Assembly (NCBI RefSeq): GCF_004123795.1 | Contig: NZ_MSSM01000005.1 | Coordinates: forward strand, 124,001-188,000 | Reading direction: 5' to 3' | Origin: Lacticaseibacillus chiayiensis | GTDB lineage: Bacteria; Bacillota; Bacilli; Lactobacillales; Lactobacillaceae | Length of the DNA: 64,000 bases | Shown: piece by piece, positions 17,583 to 24,967 of the stretch | How the letters are laid out: every line of letters starts with the position of its first letter | Position numbering within the stretch: the first letter of the stretch is position 1 | Made by a program: the position numbers and the translations under genes | The notes under the pieces: model-generated | The model's input: only the letters and a program-made list of their open reading frames with translations | The model's database searches: none | What the model was told of the DNA's origin: nothing

Positions 17583-19625
17583 CTATTTGAACCAGCCCTT
17601 AATATTATCATACCATTTTCCCACAGTTTGCTTGGCACTGTCTATACCTTTATCGATACCATCTTGAATTCCTTGCCATATATCGTCATCTTTTTCCGGT
17701 GTCTGTAAGCTTGCCATTTGTGCGGCATCCTTGGTATCAAAGGGTGTTTGCGGGGTATTAGGCATCAATTTAGACATCTCAAGCTTGAACAACGGTGCCA
17801 CGCCAGACGTGCTGGTACCTTTCAGAAAATGTTGACTGTCGGTTGCCGGATAACCGATCCATGTTGCATTAACAGTGTCAGGTGTATAGCCAACAACCCA
17901 CTGATCCTTAGTACCATAGCCCCAACTGCTTGGCACTTCGGTACTGCCGGTTTTCCCGGCAATTGTGTAGCCCGATGGTTTGGCAGTCGAGCCGGTGCCT
18001 TCGTTAAACGTGCCGATCATCATGCTGGTCATTTCTTGAGCTACTTTTTTTGAAATAATCTGCCGAGTCGTTGGGTGCGAGTTATCGACCACGGTCTGGC
18101 CAGTAGCATCAACAATTTTACGAATAAAATGTGTCGTCGGCAGCTTGCCGCCATTTGCAAATGCCGCGTATGCCCTAGCCAACATCAACGGCGAGACACC
18201 ATTTTTCAATCCACCGAGGGCGGCAGCCAAATTCTGATCTCCCGGTTTCAGATGAATGCCAAATCTGTCAAGACTGGAGACGCCTTTTTGCACCCCGATT
18301 TTATTAAGCAGCCAAACAGCAGGCGCGTTAATCGAATCAGCTAATGCTTTGTACATCGGCACGGTACCCAAATAAATGCCTGTCGCATTGGTTGGCGTGT
18401 AATGATTTTTACCGTAACTAAGCTTTTCGTCTTTCAAAAGCGAATCGTAATGGTAGCCATTTTCCAGCGCTGGGGTGTAAACAATCAGCGGCTTGATCGT
18501 CGAGCCAGGAGAATTGCGTAACTGTGTGGCATAATTAAATCCTAAAAAGGTATGTTCTCCGCGATTACCTACGACTGCTCGTACGCCGCCAGTCTTGGGA
18601 TCAAGAACAATTGAAGCTCCCTGTACCTGCTTGCCGTCAGCGGCATTTGGCGGAAACGCCCAATTCTGCTCAAAACTGGTTTGTAGGTTCTGCTGGTAGG
18701 TTTGATCTAAATTGGTGTAAATTTTGTATCCTTTGTTAAGGATATCATCAACACTAATGCCTTCACTGCGCGCTTCTTCAATAACCGAATCAAAATAAGA
18801 CGGATATTTCTGAGCATTATCAGTCGAAAAGGCATCCACGACTTGGACTGGCTGATCTTTTGCCGCGTTGGCCTGCGCCTGTGTCAACTTTTTGTTGTCA
18901 ACCATAAGTTGTAGCACAACATTACGCCTGGAAATGGCATTGTCCTTATGATCAGCCGGATTATAGTAACTGGGATTGCGCAACATGCCAGCCAAAATTG
19001 CGCCTTCACTGGCATGCAATTGGCTAGCGTTCTTACCAAAATACCGCTTAGCCGCGTCCTGGACACCCCAAACACCGTTGCCGAAGTAAGCATTGTTTAG
19101 ATACATGGTAAGAATATCCTGTTTGGAGTAAACTTTTGTCAGCTGAATCGCCATAAAGAGTTCCTGGGCCTTACGCATAATCGTTTGCTTCTGCGTCAGT
19201 AGCGTATTCTTTGCCAGCTGCTGAGTAATTGTGCTACCACCGCCCATGATTTGGCCGTGATGAATGACATAATTGAATGCAGACCGCAGAATCCCCTTAA
19301 TTGAAAAACCGCCATTAGTATAAAAAGTTCGGTCTTCTGTTGAGATCACGGCATTTTGTACCTGTTTGCTAATGTCACTCAGTTCAACGTAGGTACCTTT
19401 TTGACCATACAACGTACCGGCCTCTTCATTGTTATCATCATAAATGACCGTTTTAGTTTGCAAAGTGCTCTTAATATTTTGCACATCAGCGGTTTTGGCT
19501 TTATAAGTAAACCAGGCAGAGAAGATCAAAATAACCGTTAATCCGATTAAAATCAGCCAACGAATCACCTGAAATCGGCGAAAAAACCACCGGACGCCCT
19601 GCCAGACACGTGCTAAGAACTCCAT
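17583..19625 (-). CDS. pbp2A: Class A penicillin-binding protein (transglycosylase/transpeptidase)
   Basis: A bifunctional peptidoglycan synthase of 680 residues. It has one membrane anchor (~25-45 of the chosen protein), then a GT51 glycosyltransferase domain with TEDRTFY (catalytic glutamate), GGGSTITQQLAKN and a MYLNNAYFG block. The transpeptidase domain has SPGSTIKP (SxxK), DSINAP (SxN) and AGKTGST (KTG). ATG 19625 is six bases after AGGAGG; an upstream in-frame ATG at 19655 has no ribosome binding site and would sit next to the probable promoter (TACAAT -10). It lacks the long C-terminal extension of PonA and resembles PBP2A-type enzymes; the precise name is a family-level guess. Confidence 0.92.
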   Translation of the reverse strand: MEFLARVWQGVRWFFRRFQVIRWLILIGLTVILIFSAWFTYKAKTADVQNIKSTLQTKTVIYDDNNEEAGTLYGQKGTYVELSDISKQVQNAVISTEDRTFYTNGGFSIKGILRSAFNYVIHHGQIMGGGSTITQQLAKNTLLTQKQTIMRKAQELFMAIQLTKVYSKQDILTMYLNNAYFGNGVWGVQDAAKRYFGKNASQLHASEGAILAGMLRNPSYYNPADHKDNAISRRNVVLQLMVDNKKLTQAQANAAKDQPVQVVDAFSTDNAQKYPSYFDSVIEEARSEGISVDDILNKGYKIYTNLDQTYQQNLQTSFEQNWAFPPNAADGKQVQGASIVLDPKTGGVRAVVGNRGEHTFLGFNYATQLRNSPGSTIKPLIVYTPALENGYHYDSLLKDEKLSYGKNHYTPTNATGIYLGTVPMYKALADSINAPAVWLLNKIGVQKGVSSLDRFGIHLKPGDQNLAAALGGLKNGVSPLMLARAYAAFANGGKLPTTHFIRKIVDATGQTVVDNSHPTTRQIISKKVAQEMTSMMIGTFNEGTGSTAKPSGYTIAGKTGSTEVPSSWGYGTKDQWVVGYTPDTVNATWIGYPATDSQHFLKGTSTSGVAPLFKLEMSKLMPNTPQTPFDTKDAAQMASLQTPEKDDDIWQGIQDGIDKGIDSAKQTVGKWYDNIKGWFK

Positions 19626-19736
19626 GTCCGCCCTCCTATTGTGAATCTTATTCATTGTAGCATAGCGAGAATATGTCCAAGATCCAACTGAAGGTTTTTA
19701 AGCAAACTTTATGGTCGAAAGAATCGAGGAAAGCTT

Positions 19737-20567
19737 TTGTTATTTCAAACCACTGCTATTGCCCAAACCCACGCCAGCCTGCGTGAACAACTTCAATCCT
19801 GGTTGATTCCTCGCAAACGTCAGCATCAAATGCGTATTGCCCGTTCGATTCAGGTGAACGGCCACTATCGCCATTTTAACGAGTCCATCATCACTGGTGA
19901 CCGTATCACCATGACCTATGACGAACCGCTGCAGCTTGCTTATGTGCCTGAAACGCCTCACCTCAAGATTTGCTATGAAGACGATGATTTACTCATTGTG
20001 GATAAACCTGCAGGCATAAAAACCCACCCGAATCAACCTGGCGAAACCGGGACTTTGATGAATCAAGCTGCAGCTTACTTGGCTCCTTCACCAGCATTGA
20101 TTACCCATCGCCTAGATATGGCAACTAGCGGGCTTTTGGTGATCGCTAAAAATCCGTTAGCACAAGCGATCATCAATCGGCAACTGGCAACCAGAAGCAT
20201 GCATCGAGACTATCTGGCTGTGGTTCAACGCGGCATCGCGCAAAAGGGGTGCATTCGCGCGGCGATTGGCCGTGATCCAGAAGACAAACGAAAACGAATG
20301 ATTCGCCCAGACGGTTTTCCGGCTGTCACCCATTATCGGCGAATCGCAGAAACATCAACAACTGCAACTGTTCTTCTTCAGTTGGAAACCGGCCGTACGC
20401 ATCAAATCCGCGTTCACCTCGCCAGTATTGGCTATCCAATCATTGGTGATCCTTTATATACAGACCTTAGCAGTGAACCACGTATGCGGCTGCATGCGTA
20501 TCAGGTTCGTTTAACAAAACCGCTCAGCGATAAGGAAATCACAGTCATCAGCCCAACACCCTTTTAA
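19737..20567 (+). CDS. RluA family pseudouridine synthase
   Basis: A 276-residue RluA-family enzyme. The catalytic HRLDMATSG motif carries D127, followed by the KxxxRDYLAVV-like strand and a GRTHQIRVH block near the C-terminus. The first ~80 residues are a short S4-like RNA-binding part. The start is TTG 19737, six bases after GAGGA; no ATG gives a full-length domain. The exact rRNA or tRNA target cannot be told from sequence alone. It is convergent with argR. Confidence 0.9.
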   Translation: MLFQTTAIAQTHASLREQLQSWLIPRKRQHQMRIARSIQVNGHYRHFNESIITGDRITMTYDEPLQLAYVPETPHLKICYEDDDLLIVDKPAGIKTHPNQPGETGTLMNQAAAYLAPSPALITHRLDMATSGLLVIAKNPLAQAIINRQLATRSMHRDYLAVVQRGIAQKGCIRAAIGRDPEDKRKRMIRPDGFPAVTHYRRIAETSTTATVLLQLETGRTHQIRVHLASIGYPIIGDPLYTDLSSEPRMRLHAYQVRLTKPLSDKEITVISPTPF

Positions 20568-20584
20568 TCATTAGCAGAATAAAA

Positions 20585-20629
20585 AGACGCCATACCGGTT
20601 AACAGACTCATCTAACCGTTATGGCGTCT
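20585..20629. terminator. Bidirectional terminator between the RluA-type gene and argR
   Basis: A 17-bp stem with one mismatch (20585-20601 with 20613-20629) and an 11-nt loop. It is followed on the minus strand by TTTTTATT and on the plus strand only by a short T-rich tail. Confidence 0.75.
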
Positions 20630-20668
20630 CTTACAATCACGCTTTCCATTCGCCGAACAACGGCAAGA

Positions 20669-21124
20669 TCAGCGATCAAAGGCATGCCGGTAAGCGTCTT
20701 CAAACCACTTTGCCTGTTTTTCATTGGGACTAATAACCACAATGGTGTCATGGCCGGCAATGGTACCGACAACCTGATCAAAATTGATATCATCAATGAT
20801 GGCAGCTAGCAAATTGCCATTGCTAGGCAATGTCTTGATAACGTTCATAAACTGAACGCGGGTAATGGATAAGCCAACTTCACGGATCGAACGTCCTAAA
20901 CGTTCGAGCTGTGACTCTGCCGAACCGCGAAAAATGGTATAACGCAGCGTACCAGTTGCGTCTTGTGCCTTGACAATTTTCATTTCGCGAATGTCACGCG
21001 AAATGGTGGCCTGGGTAGCATCGATACCTGCCGCTTTTAGGGCTGCTAAAAGCTCTTCCTGTGTGGCAATAGGCTTTTGATTAATAATTCGTGCCAACGC
21101 TGCCTGTCGTTCATTTTTGTTCAT
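20669..21124 (-). CDS. argR: Arginine repressor ArgR
   Basis: A 151-residue ArgR/AhrC family regulator. The N-terminal winged helix-turn-helix (~8-65) has ATQATISRDIREM as its recognition helix. The C-terminal oligomerisation and arginine-binding domain contains the GTIAGHDTIVVI-type segment with the conserved aspartate. GGAGG precedes ATG 21124. Only 49 bases separate it from the argS stop, with no terminator visible, so transcription through argS should reach argR and put it partly under the argS T-box. Confidence 0.95.
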   Translation of the reverse strand: MNKNERQAALARIINQKPIATQEELLAALKAAGIDATQATISRDIREMKIVKAQDATGTLRYTIFRGSAESQLERLGRSIREVGLSITRVQFMNVIKTLPSNGNLLAAIIDDINFDQVVGTIAGHDTIVVISPNEKQAKWFEDAYRHAFDR

Positions 21125-21173
21125 CCCACTACCTCCACCAAACTGCTGTCGTTAGTTGCGATGATTTGACAAA

Positions 21174-22856
21174 CTACATTTCTTTCGGCGCTGCAACACC
21201 GAGCAAATGTAAAGCATTCTCCAAAACTTGCGTGGTCGCTGCAACCATAGCCAATCGCGCCGGTAATTCACTGTCTTCAACCAACACCTTAAAGTTCGCA
21301 TAATATTTATTGAAAGCTTTGGCCAAACGCAACGCATACTTGGCAATCACGGAAGGCTCGTATTCATTTGCAGCCCGAACAACGATGCTCGGATAGTCGC
21401 CCAAAGCACGCAAAATGTCCCACGCCGCCGGATCGTTTAACGCCACTTCTGGCGCTGGTGCAATTTTTGCCTTTCGCAAAATGCTATGCGCTCTGGCATT
21501 GGTATACTGAACATAAGGCCCGGTTTCGCCTTCAAATCGCACGACTTCTTCTAAATTGAAGTCAAAATTGTCTAGGCGTTCATTTTTCAAATCATGAAAA
21601 ATAACGGCCCCGACACCCACTTCTTGTGCCACAACGTCGGCGTTCGGTAACTCTGGATGCTTTTCTGCAATTTGCTTCTTAGCGAGCCCGACCGCATCTT
21701 GTAAAACCTTCTCCAGTAAAATAATATTGCCGCGCCGAGTTGACAATTTCTTCCCGTTTGCTGTAATTAACCCGAACGGAATGTGGTGGATATCGTTGGC
21801 CCACTCATAACCCATCTCCAGCAAGACTGCTTTTAATTGCTGAAAATGCTCGCGTTGCTCATTACCAACGACATACAGACTCTGAACAAAATGATAATGA
21901 TTTTTGCGGAAAATAGCCGCCGCTAAATCACGAGTCATATAAAGTGTCGCCCCGTCTGATTTCTTGATCAACGCTGGATTGAGGTTGTATTTACTTAAAT
22001 CAACAATCTCGGCGCCTTGACTGGTTTTGAGCAAATGCTTGCTTTCAAGTGTTTTGACGACACTAGCCATCTTGTCGTTATAAAATGCTTCCCCGTTGTA
22101 CGAATCAAAATCCACTCCAAGAATCTTGTAGATCCGATTGAACTCGGCTAGAGAAACCCTACGGAACCATCGCCATAGTTTCACGGCCTCCTCATCACCG
22201 TCTTCTAGACGCTTGAACCAAGCACGTGCTTCGTCTTCTAATGATGGATCCACTTCTGCCATTTCGTGAAATTTAACATAGTAATTAAGCAGATTTTTGA
22301 TAGGATCAGCTTTAACCGCTGCCTCTGAGCCCCATTTATTGTAAGCCACAATCAACTTACCGAATTGTGTGCCCCAGTCTCCAAGATGATTGATTTTGAT
22401 CGGGGTATAGCCAACCTTGCCTAAAATATTGGCAAGGGCATTGCCGATAACCGTTGAACGAAGATGGCCCATCGACATTGGTTTCGCAATGTTTGGACTA
22501 CTCATGTCGATCGGTACATTGCCCTGACCTAACTTGACGTCTCCATAATGTTGACCTTCTGTGGCAATTTCCTGCAGAACTTCGTGGGCAAAGCTGATTT
22601 TGTCCAGATAAAAATTGACATATCCACCAACCGCTTTGACCTGTTCAAACGGAGTTGCATCAATTTGGGAGACCAAATCAGCTGCAATCATTTTAGGTGA
22701 ACGGTGAAGAATTTTTGCTAATGAAAAAGTTGGAAACGCGTAGTCTCCTAATTCGGATGATTTCGGTGTTTCGACGAGTAAGTCAATCGTTGCGTCATCC
22801 AACTCGCCTTCCAAAGCCGGTTTTAGGGCACTCACAACAAGTTTTTTAAAATCCAT
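21174..22856 (-). CDS. argS: Arginyl-tRNA synthetase
   Basis: A 560-residue class I synthetase. The HIGH-type motif is SMGHLRST within an SPNIAKPMSMGHLRST segment, and the KMSKS counterpart is GKKLSTRRGN, both typical of ArgRS. The DALR anticodon-binding domain ends the protein. ATG 22856 lies five bases after AGGAGG; the in-frame extension upstream (to 23027) is the untranslated T-box leader. The T-box leader ends in a terminator just upstream. argR follows on the same strand. Confidence 0.97.
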   Translation of the reverse strand: MDFKKLVVSALKPALEGELDDATIDLLVETPKSSELGDYAFPTFSLAKILHRSPKMIAADLVSQIDATPFEQVKAVGGYVNFYLDKISFAHEVLQEIATEGQHYGDVKLGQGNVPIDMSSPNIAKPMSMGHLRSTVIGNALANILGKVGYTPIKINHLGDWGTQFGKLIVAYNKWGSEAAVKADPIKNLLNYYVKFHEMAEVDPSLEDEARAWFKRLEDGDEEAVKLWRWFRRVSLAEFNRIYKILGVDFDSYNGEAFYNDKMASVVKTLESKHLLKTSQGAEIVDLSKYNLNPALIKKSDGATLYMTRDLAAAIFRKNHYHFVQSLYVVGNEQREHFQQLKAVLLEMGYEWANDIHHIPFGLITANGKKLSTRRGNIILLEKVLQDAVGLAKKQIAEKHPELPNADVVAQEVGVGAVIFHDLKNERLDNFDFNLEEVVRFEGETGPYVQYTNARAHSILRKAKIAPAPEVALNDPAAWDILRALGDYPSIVVRAANEYEPSVIAKYALRLAKAFNKYYANFKVLVEDSELPARLAMVAATTQVLENALHLLGVAAPKEM

Positions 22857-22884
22857 AAGCTCCTCCTCATTTGATGATGCCACG

Positions 22885-23065
22885 AAAAAAAGGCCCATCT
22901 CTCCCTTATCGAAGAGACGAGCCTTCACCCGCGGTACCACTCTACTTGACATACGTCCACTCAAAGCACTGATCCTCGAAAGCGCGCCGTCTGGTCTGAC
23001 GTGATCGTTTGCACTAGCCGATCTCACTGTTAAAACGCCGATTGACCTGACATCCTCTTTCTCTT
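22885..23065 (-). promoter_or_regulatory. T-box leader of argS
   Basis: On the minus strand the conserved T-box AGAGTGGTACCGCG lies at 22943-22930. It is followed by a terminator with a 13-bp stem (including G-U pairs) and a 7-T run (22923-22885), whose 5' arm overlaps the antiterminator region. Upstream, 22944-23065 folds plausibly into a short Stem I containing a GATCG/CGATC hairpin. A CGU triplet at 23000-22998 on the 3' side is a candidate arginine specifier. Uncharged tRNA-Arg should favour readthrough. The 5' boundary is approximate and I see no strong promoter between this leader and the upstream tRNA gene. Confidence 0.88.
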
Positions 23066-23076
23066 CGGATCTATAC

Positions 23077-23147
23077 AGCGGTCGACGAGAATCGAACTCG
23101 CGACACCAGCTTGGGAAGCTGGAGTTTTACCACTAAACTACGACCGC
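23077..23147 (-). tRNA. tRNA-Gly (anticodon CCC)
   Basis: A complete 71-nt cloverleaf. The acceptor stem is GCGGTCG/CGACCGC with seven perfect pairs. The anticodon stem CCAGC/GCTGG closes the loop TTCCCAA, giving anticodon CCC. The T-arm contains TTCGATT, and the discriminator base is U. CCA is not encoded. It lies directly upstream of the argS T-box leader on the same strand. Confidence 0.95.
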
Positions 23148-23260
23148 AAATCAACGCATATAAGTGTATCACGGCGCTGCGAATTTGCAAAGCCGCAACT
23201 GAGCTTTTTTTCTATGATTTTAATGAGAAAACATTTTAAAAATGAGTGCCGGTAATTTGG

Positions 23261-23288
23261 TTGTTAATCTTTCTCACCGTGTTATAAT
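23261..23288 (+). promoter_or_regulatory. Promoter of the HicB-like gene
   Basis: TTGTTA (23261-23266), a 16-bp spacer and a consensus TATAAT (23283-23288), followed 13 bases later by the GAGGAG ribosome binding site. It should be a fairly strong promoter with a very short leader. Confidence 0.7.
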
Positions 23289-23314
23289 AATGGGAAAGAA
23301 GAGGAGTGGTCAAG

Positions 23315-23701
23315 ATGGCAAAAACGGGACGCCACTATTATTTTGTGGCGCGCAACGAGAAAACCAAAACTGGTTATCGCATTAGTTTCCCTAATATCCC
23401 TAATGCTGAGGCAGTCGGGACAACGTATGAAGAAACCGTTTATTATTCATATCGGGTCTTGGCTGATTTCTTAAGCCATCTGCCAAAAAAAGAAGCCGAG
23501 ATCCGCGCCTACACACTATCAGATATTCCAGATACTGTTTCAAGTAACGTTTTCTACTCGTTAGTGAGTGTCACGCCAGACTTTGGTCCCCACAAAATGG
23601 AGACACACTTTACCTTACCGCAAACGCCGCCAGACGATATTCGTCAAAAAGCCGCCAAGCTTGCGGGTCTGGTGACCCCAAACGACAATGTTGCTCTGTA
23701 G
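23315..23701 (+). CDS. Orphan HicB-like protein
   Basis: A 128-residue protein. Residues ~5-55 have the HicB N-terminal pattern: a YYFVARNE strand, then GYRISFPNIPNAE and a helix with TYEETVYYSYRVLADFL. In HicAB toxin-antitoxin systems HicB neutralises the HicA RNase, but no hicA gene is next to it and no C-terminal DNA-binding motif is evident, so an antitoxin role is unsupported. ATG 23315 is eight bases after GAGGAG; a GTG at 23306 overlaps that site. A 60-residue membrane protein gene follows after 12 bases. Confidence 0.65.
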   Translation: MAKTGRHYYFVARNEKTKTGYRISFPNIPNAEAVGTTYEETVYYSYRVLADFLSHLPKKEAEIRAYTLSDIPDTVSSNVFYSLVSVTPDFGPHKMETHFTLPQTPPDDIRQKAAKLAGLVTPNDNVAL

Positions 23702-23713
23702 GCCGCTGATAAG

Positions 23714-23896
23714 ATGCAAACTTTTCAAATGATCTTGTTGGCAATCTTTGTCATCGGTGTTCTGGCGGCTGTTGTCGGTTTATTGAGTTGGTTGGTGCTG
23801 ATGCTTAGGCGTCGTCCTCCAGAACGCGCTCGTCGTTTGACGTTGGTGAGTGCGGCGATTGCTTTAGTTGCTTTGATTTTGAACGCTTTCACTTAA
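23714..23896 (+). CDS. Small two-helix membrane protein
   Basis: A 60-residue protein with two hydrophobic segments (~5-31 and ~43-58) separated by a basic loop with RRRPPERARR. The ribosome binding site is weak. It is probably translated from the same mRNA as the HicB-like gene 12 bases upstream, and a terminator follows its stop directly, so the two appear to form a transcription unit. The function is unknown. Confidence 0.6.
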   Translation: MQTFQMILLAIFVIGVLAAVVGLLSWLVLMLRRRPPERARRLTLVSAAIALVALILNAFT

Positions 23897-23901
23897 TGAT
23901 T

Positions 23902-23945
23902 AACGCTCTGGATGCTGTCTTTTTCGCGGCGTCAGGGCGTTTTTG
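23902..23945 (+). terminator. Terminator of the HicB-like/membrane protein unit
   Basis: A 10-bp stem including G-U pairs (23902-23911 with 23932-23941) has a 20-nt loop and a TTTTGCTT tail. It begins six bases after the stop codon. Confidence 0.75.
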
Positions 23946-24025
23946 CTTGACTGGCGAGCTGGCGACTGGTTTCTCACGCTTTTCTATGCTTAAATAGGAA
24001 CAGCAAACATTGAAGGAGTGGGCTT

Positions 24026-24967
24026 ATGACTGATCTGCATACAAGTATTGATAAGTTTCAGTTTAACAACGTGTTTATGAATGCAAGTGGCGTACGCTGC
24101 TATACCAAAGACGAACTCGATGAACTGGCGCAAAGCGATGCTGGAACTTTGGTGACTAAGAGCGCGACACAGACAAAGCGGCTTGGCAATCCCAGCCCGC
24201 GATATGCCCCCTTAGAACTAGGATCGATTAACTCTATGGGACTACCTAACGAAGGCCTCGAGTATTATTTGGACTATGCGTTGGATTTTCAAAAAGCCCA
24301 TCCTGAGAAGCCGATTTTTCTTTCAGTTGCCGGACTTTCTATGGAAGAAAATCTAGCGATGGCCCACACCATCGAAAATTCAGATTTTAACGGTTTGGTT
24401 GAGTTCAATTTAAGCTGCCCAAATGTTCCCGGCAAGCCACAGACCGGTTACGACTTTGACCGGACGCAGGAAGTTTTGACTAATCTTTTTGACTTCTTTA
24501 CCAAACCGGCTGGCGTTAAGCTGCCTCCTTATTTCGACCTTGCTCAATTCGACCAAATGGCAACGATCCTCAATCAGTTCCCGCTTAAATTTGTCAACTC
24601 GATTAACAGCCTCGGCAATGGCTTAATGATTGATCCAGAAACCGACACGGCGTTGATTAAGCCTAAAGGTGGCTTTGGCGGAATCGGCGGTGCTTACGCC
24701 AAACCAATCGCACTTGCCAACGTCCGCGCATTTGCTCAGCGTCTCGACCCTAAGATTCAACTAATCGGAACCGGCGGCGTGACCAACGGCAGGGACGCTT
24801 ATGATTTGATCCTGGCCGGTGCAAGTCTTGTCCAAGTCGGTACCCTTCTCCAAGAAGAAGGCACAGTTGCCTTTACACGGCTTACCCGCGAGTTACGTGC
24901 CGTCATGCAAACTAAGGGCTACAATGCCATTAGTGACTTCAGGGGTCAATTAAAAGTCTTATCATGA
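24026..24967 (+). CDS. pyrD: Dihydroorotate dehydrogenase, class 1A
   Basis: A 313-residue FMN enzyme oxidising dihydroorotate to orotate in pyrimidine synthesis. The catalytic base C131 is in FNLSCPNVPGKP, which marks class 1A (cytosolic, fumarate-linked, PyrDA-type) rather than the NAD-linked PyrDB. FMN-binding glycine motifs occur at GGFGGIGG and GTGGV. AAGGAG precedes ATG by eight bases. No other pyr genes adjoin it. Its stop overlaps the following membrane phosphodiesterase gene by four bases. Confidence 0.96.
   Translation: MTDLHTSIDKFQFNNVFMNASGVRCYTKDELDELAQSDAGTLVTKSATQTKRLGNPSPRYAPLELGSINSMGLPNEGLEYYLDYALDFQKAHPEKPIFLSVAGLSMEENLAMAHTIENSDFNGLVEFNLSCPNVPGKPQTGYDFDRTQEVLTNLFDFFTKPAGVKLPPYFDLAQFDQMATILNQFPLKFVNSINSLGNGLMIDPETDTALIKPKGGFGGIGGAYAKPIALANVRAFAQRLDPKIQLIGTGGVTNGRDAYDLILAGASLVQVGTLLQEEGTVAFTRLTRELRAVMQTKGYNAISDFRGQLKVLS

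Noticed and set aside
22857-23027. N-terminal extension of ArgS by 57 residues
   Set aside because: This stretch is the T-box leader; the proper start has AGGAGG at ATG 22856.
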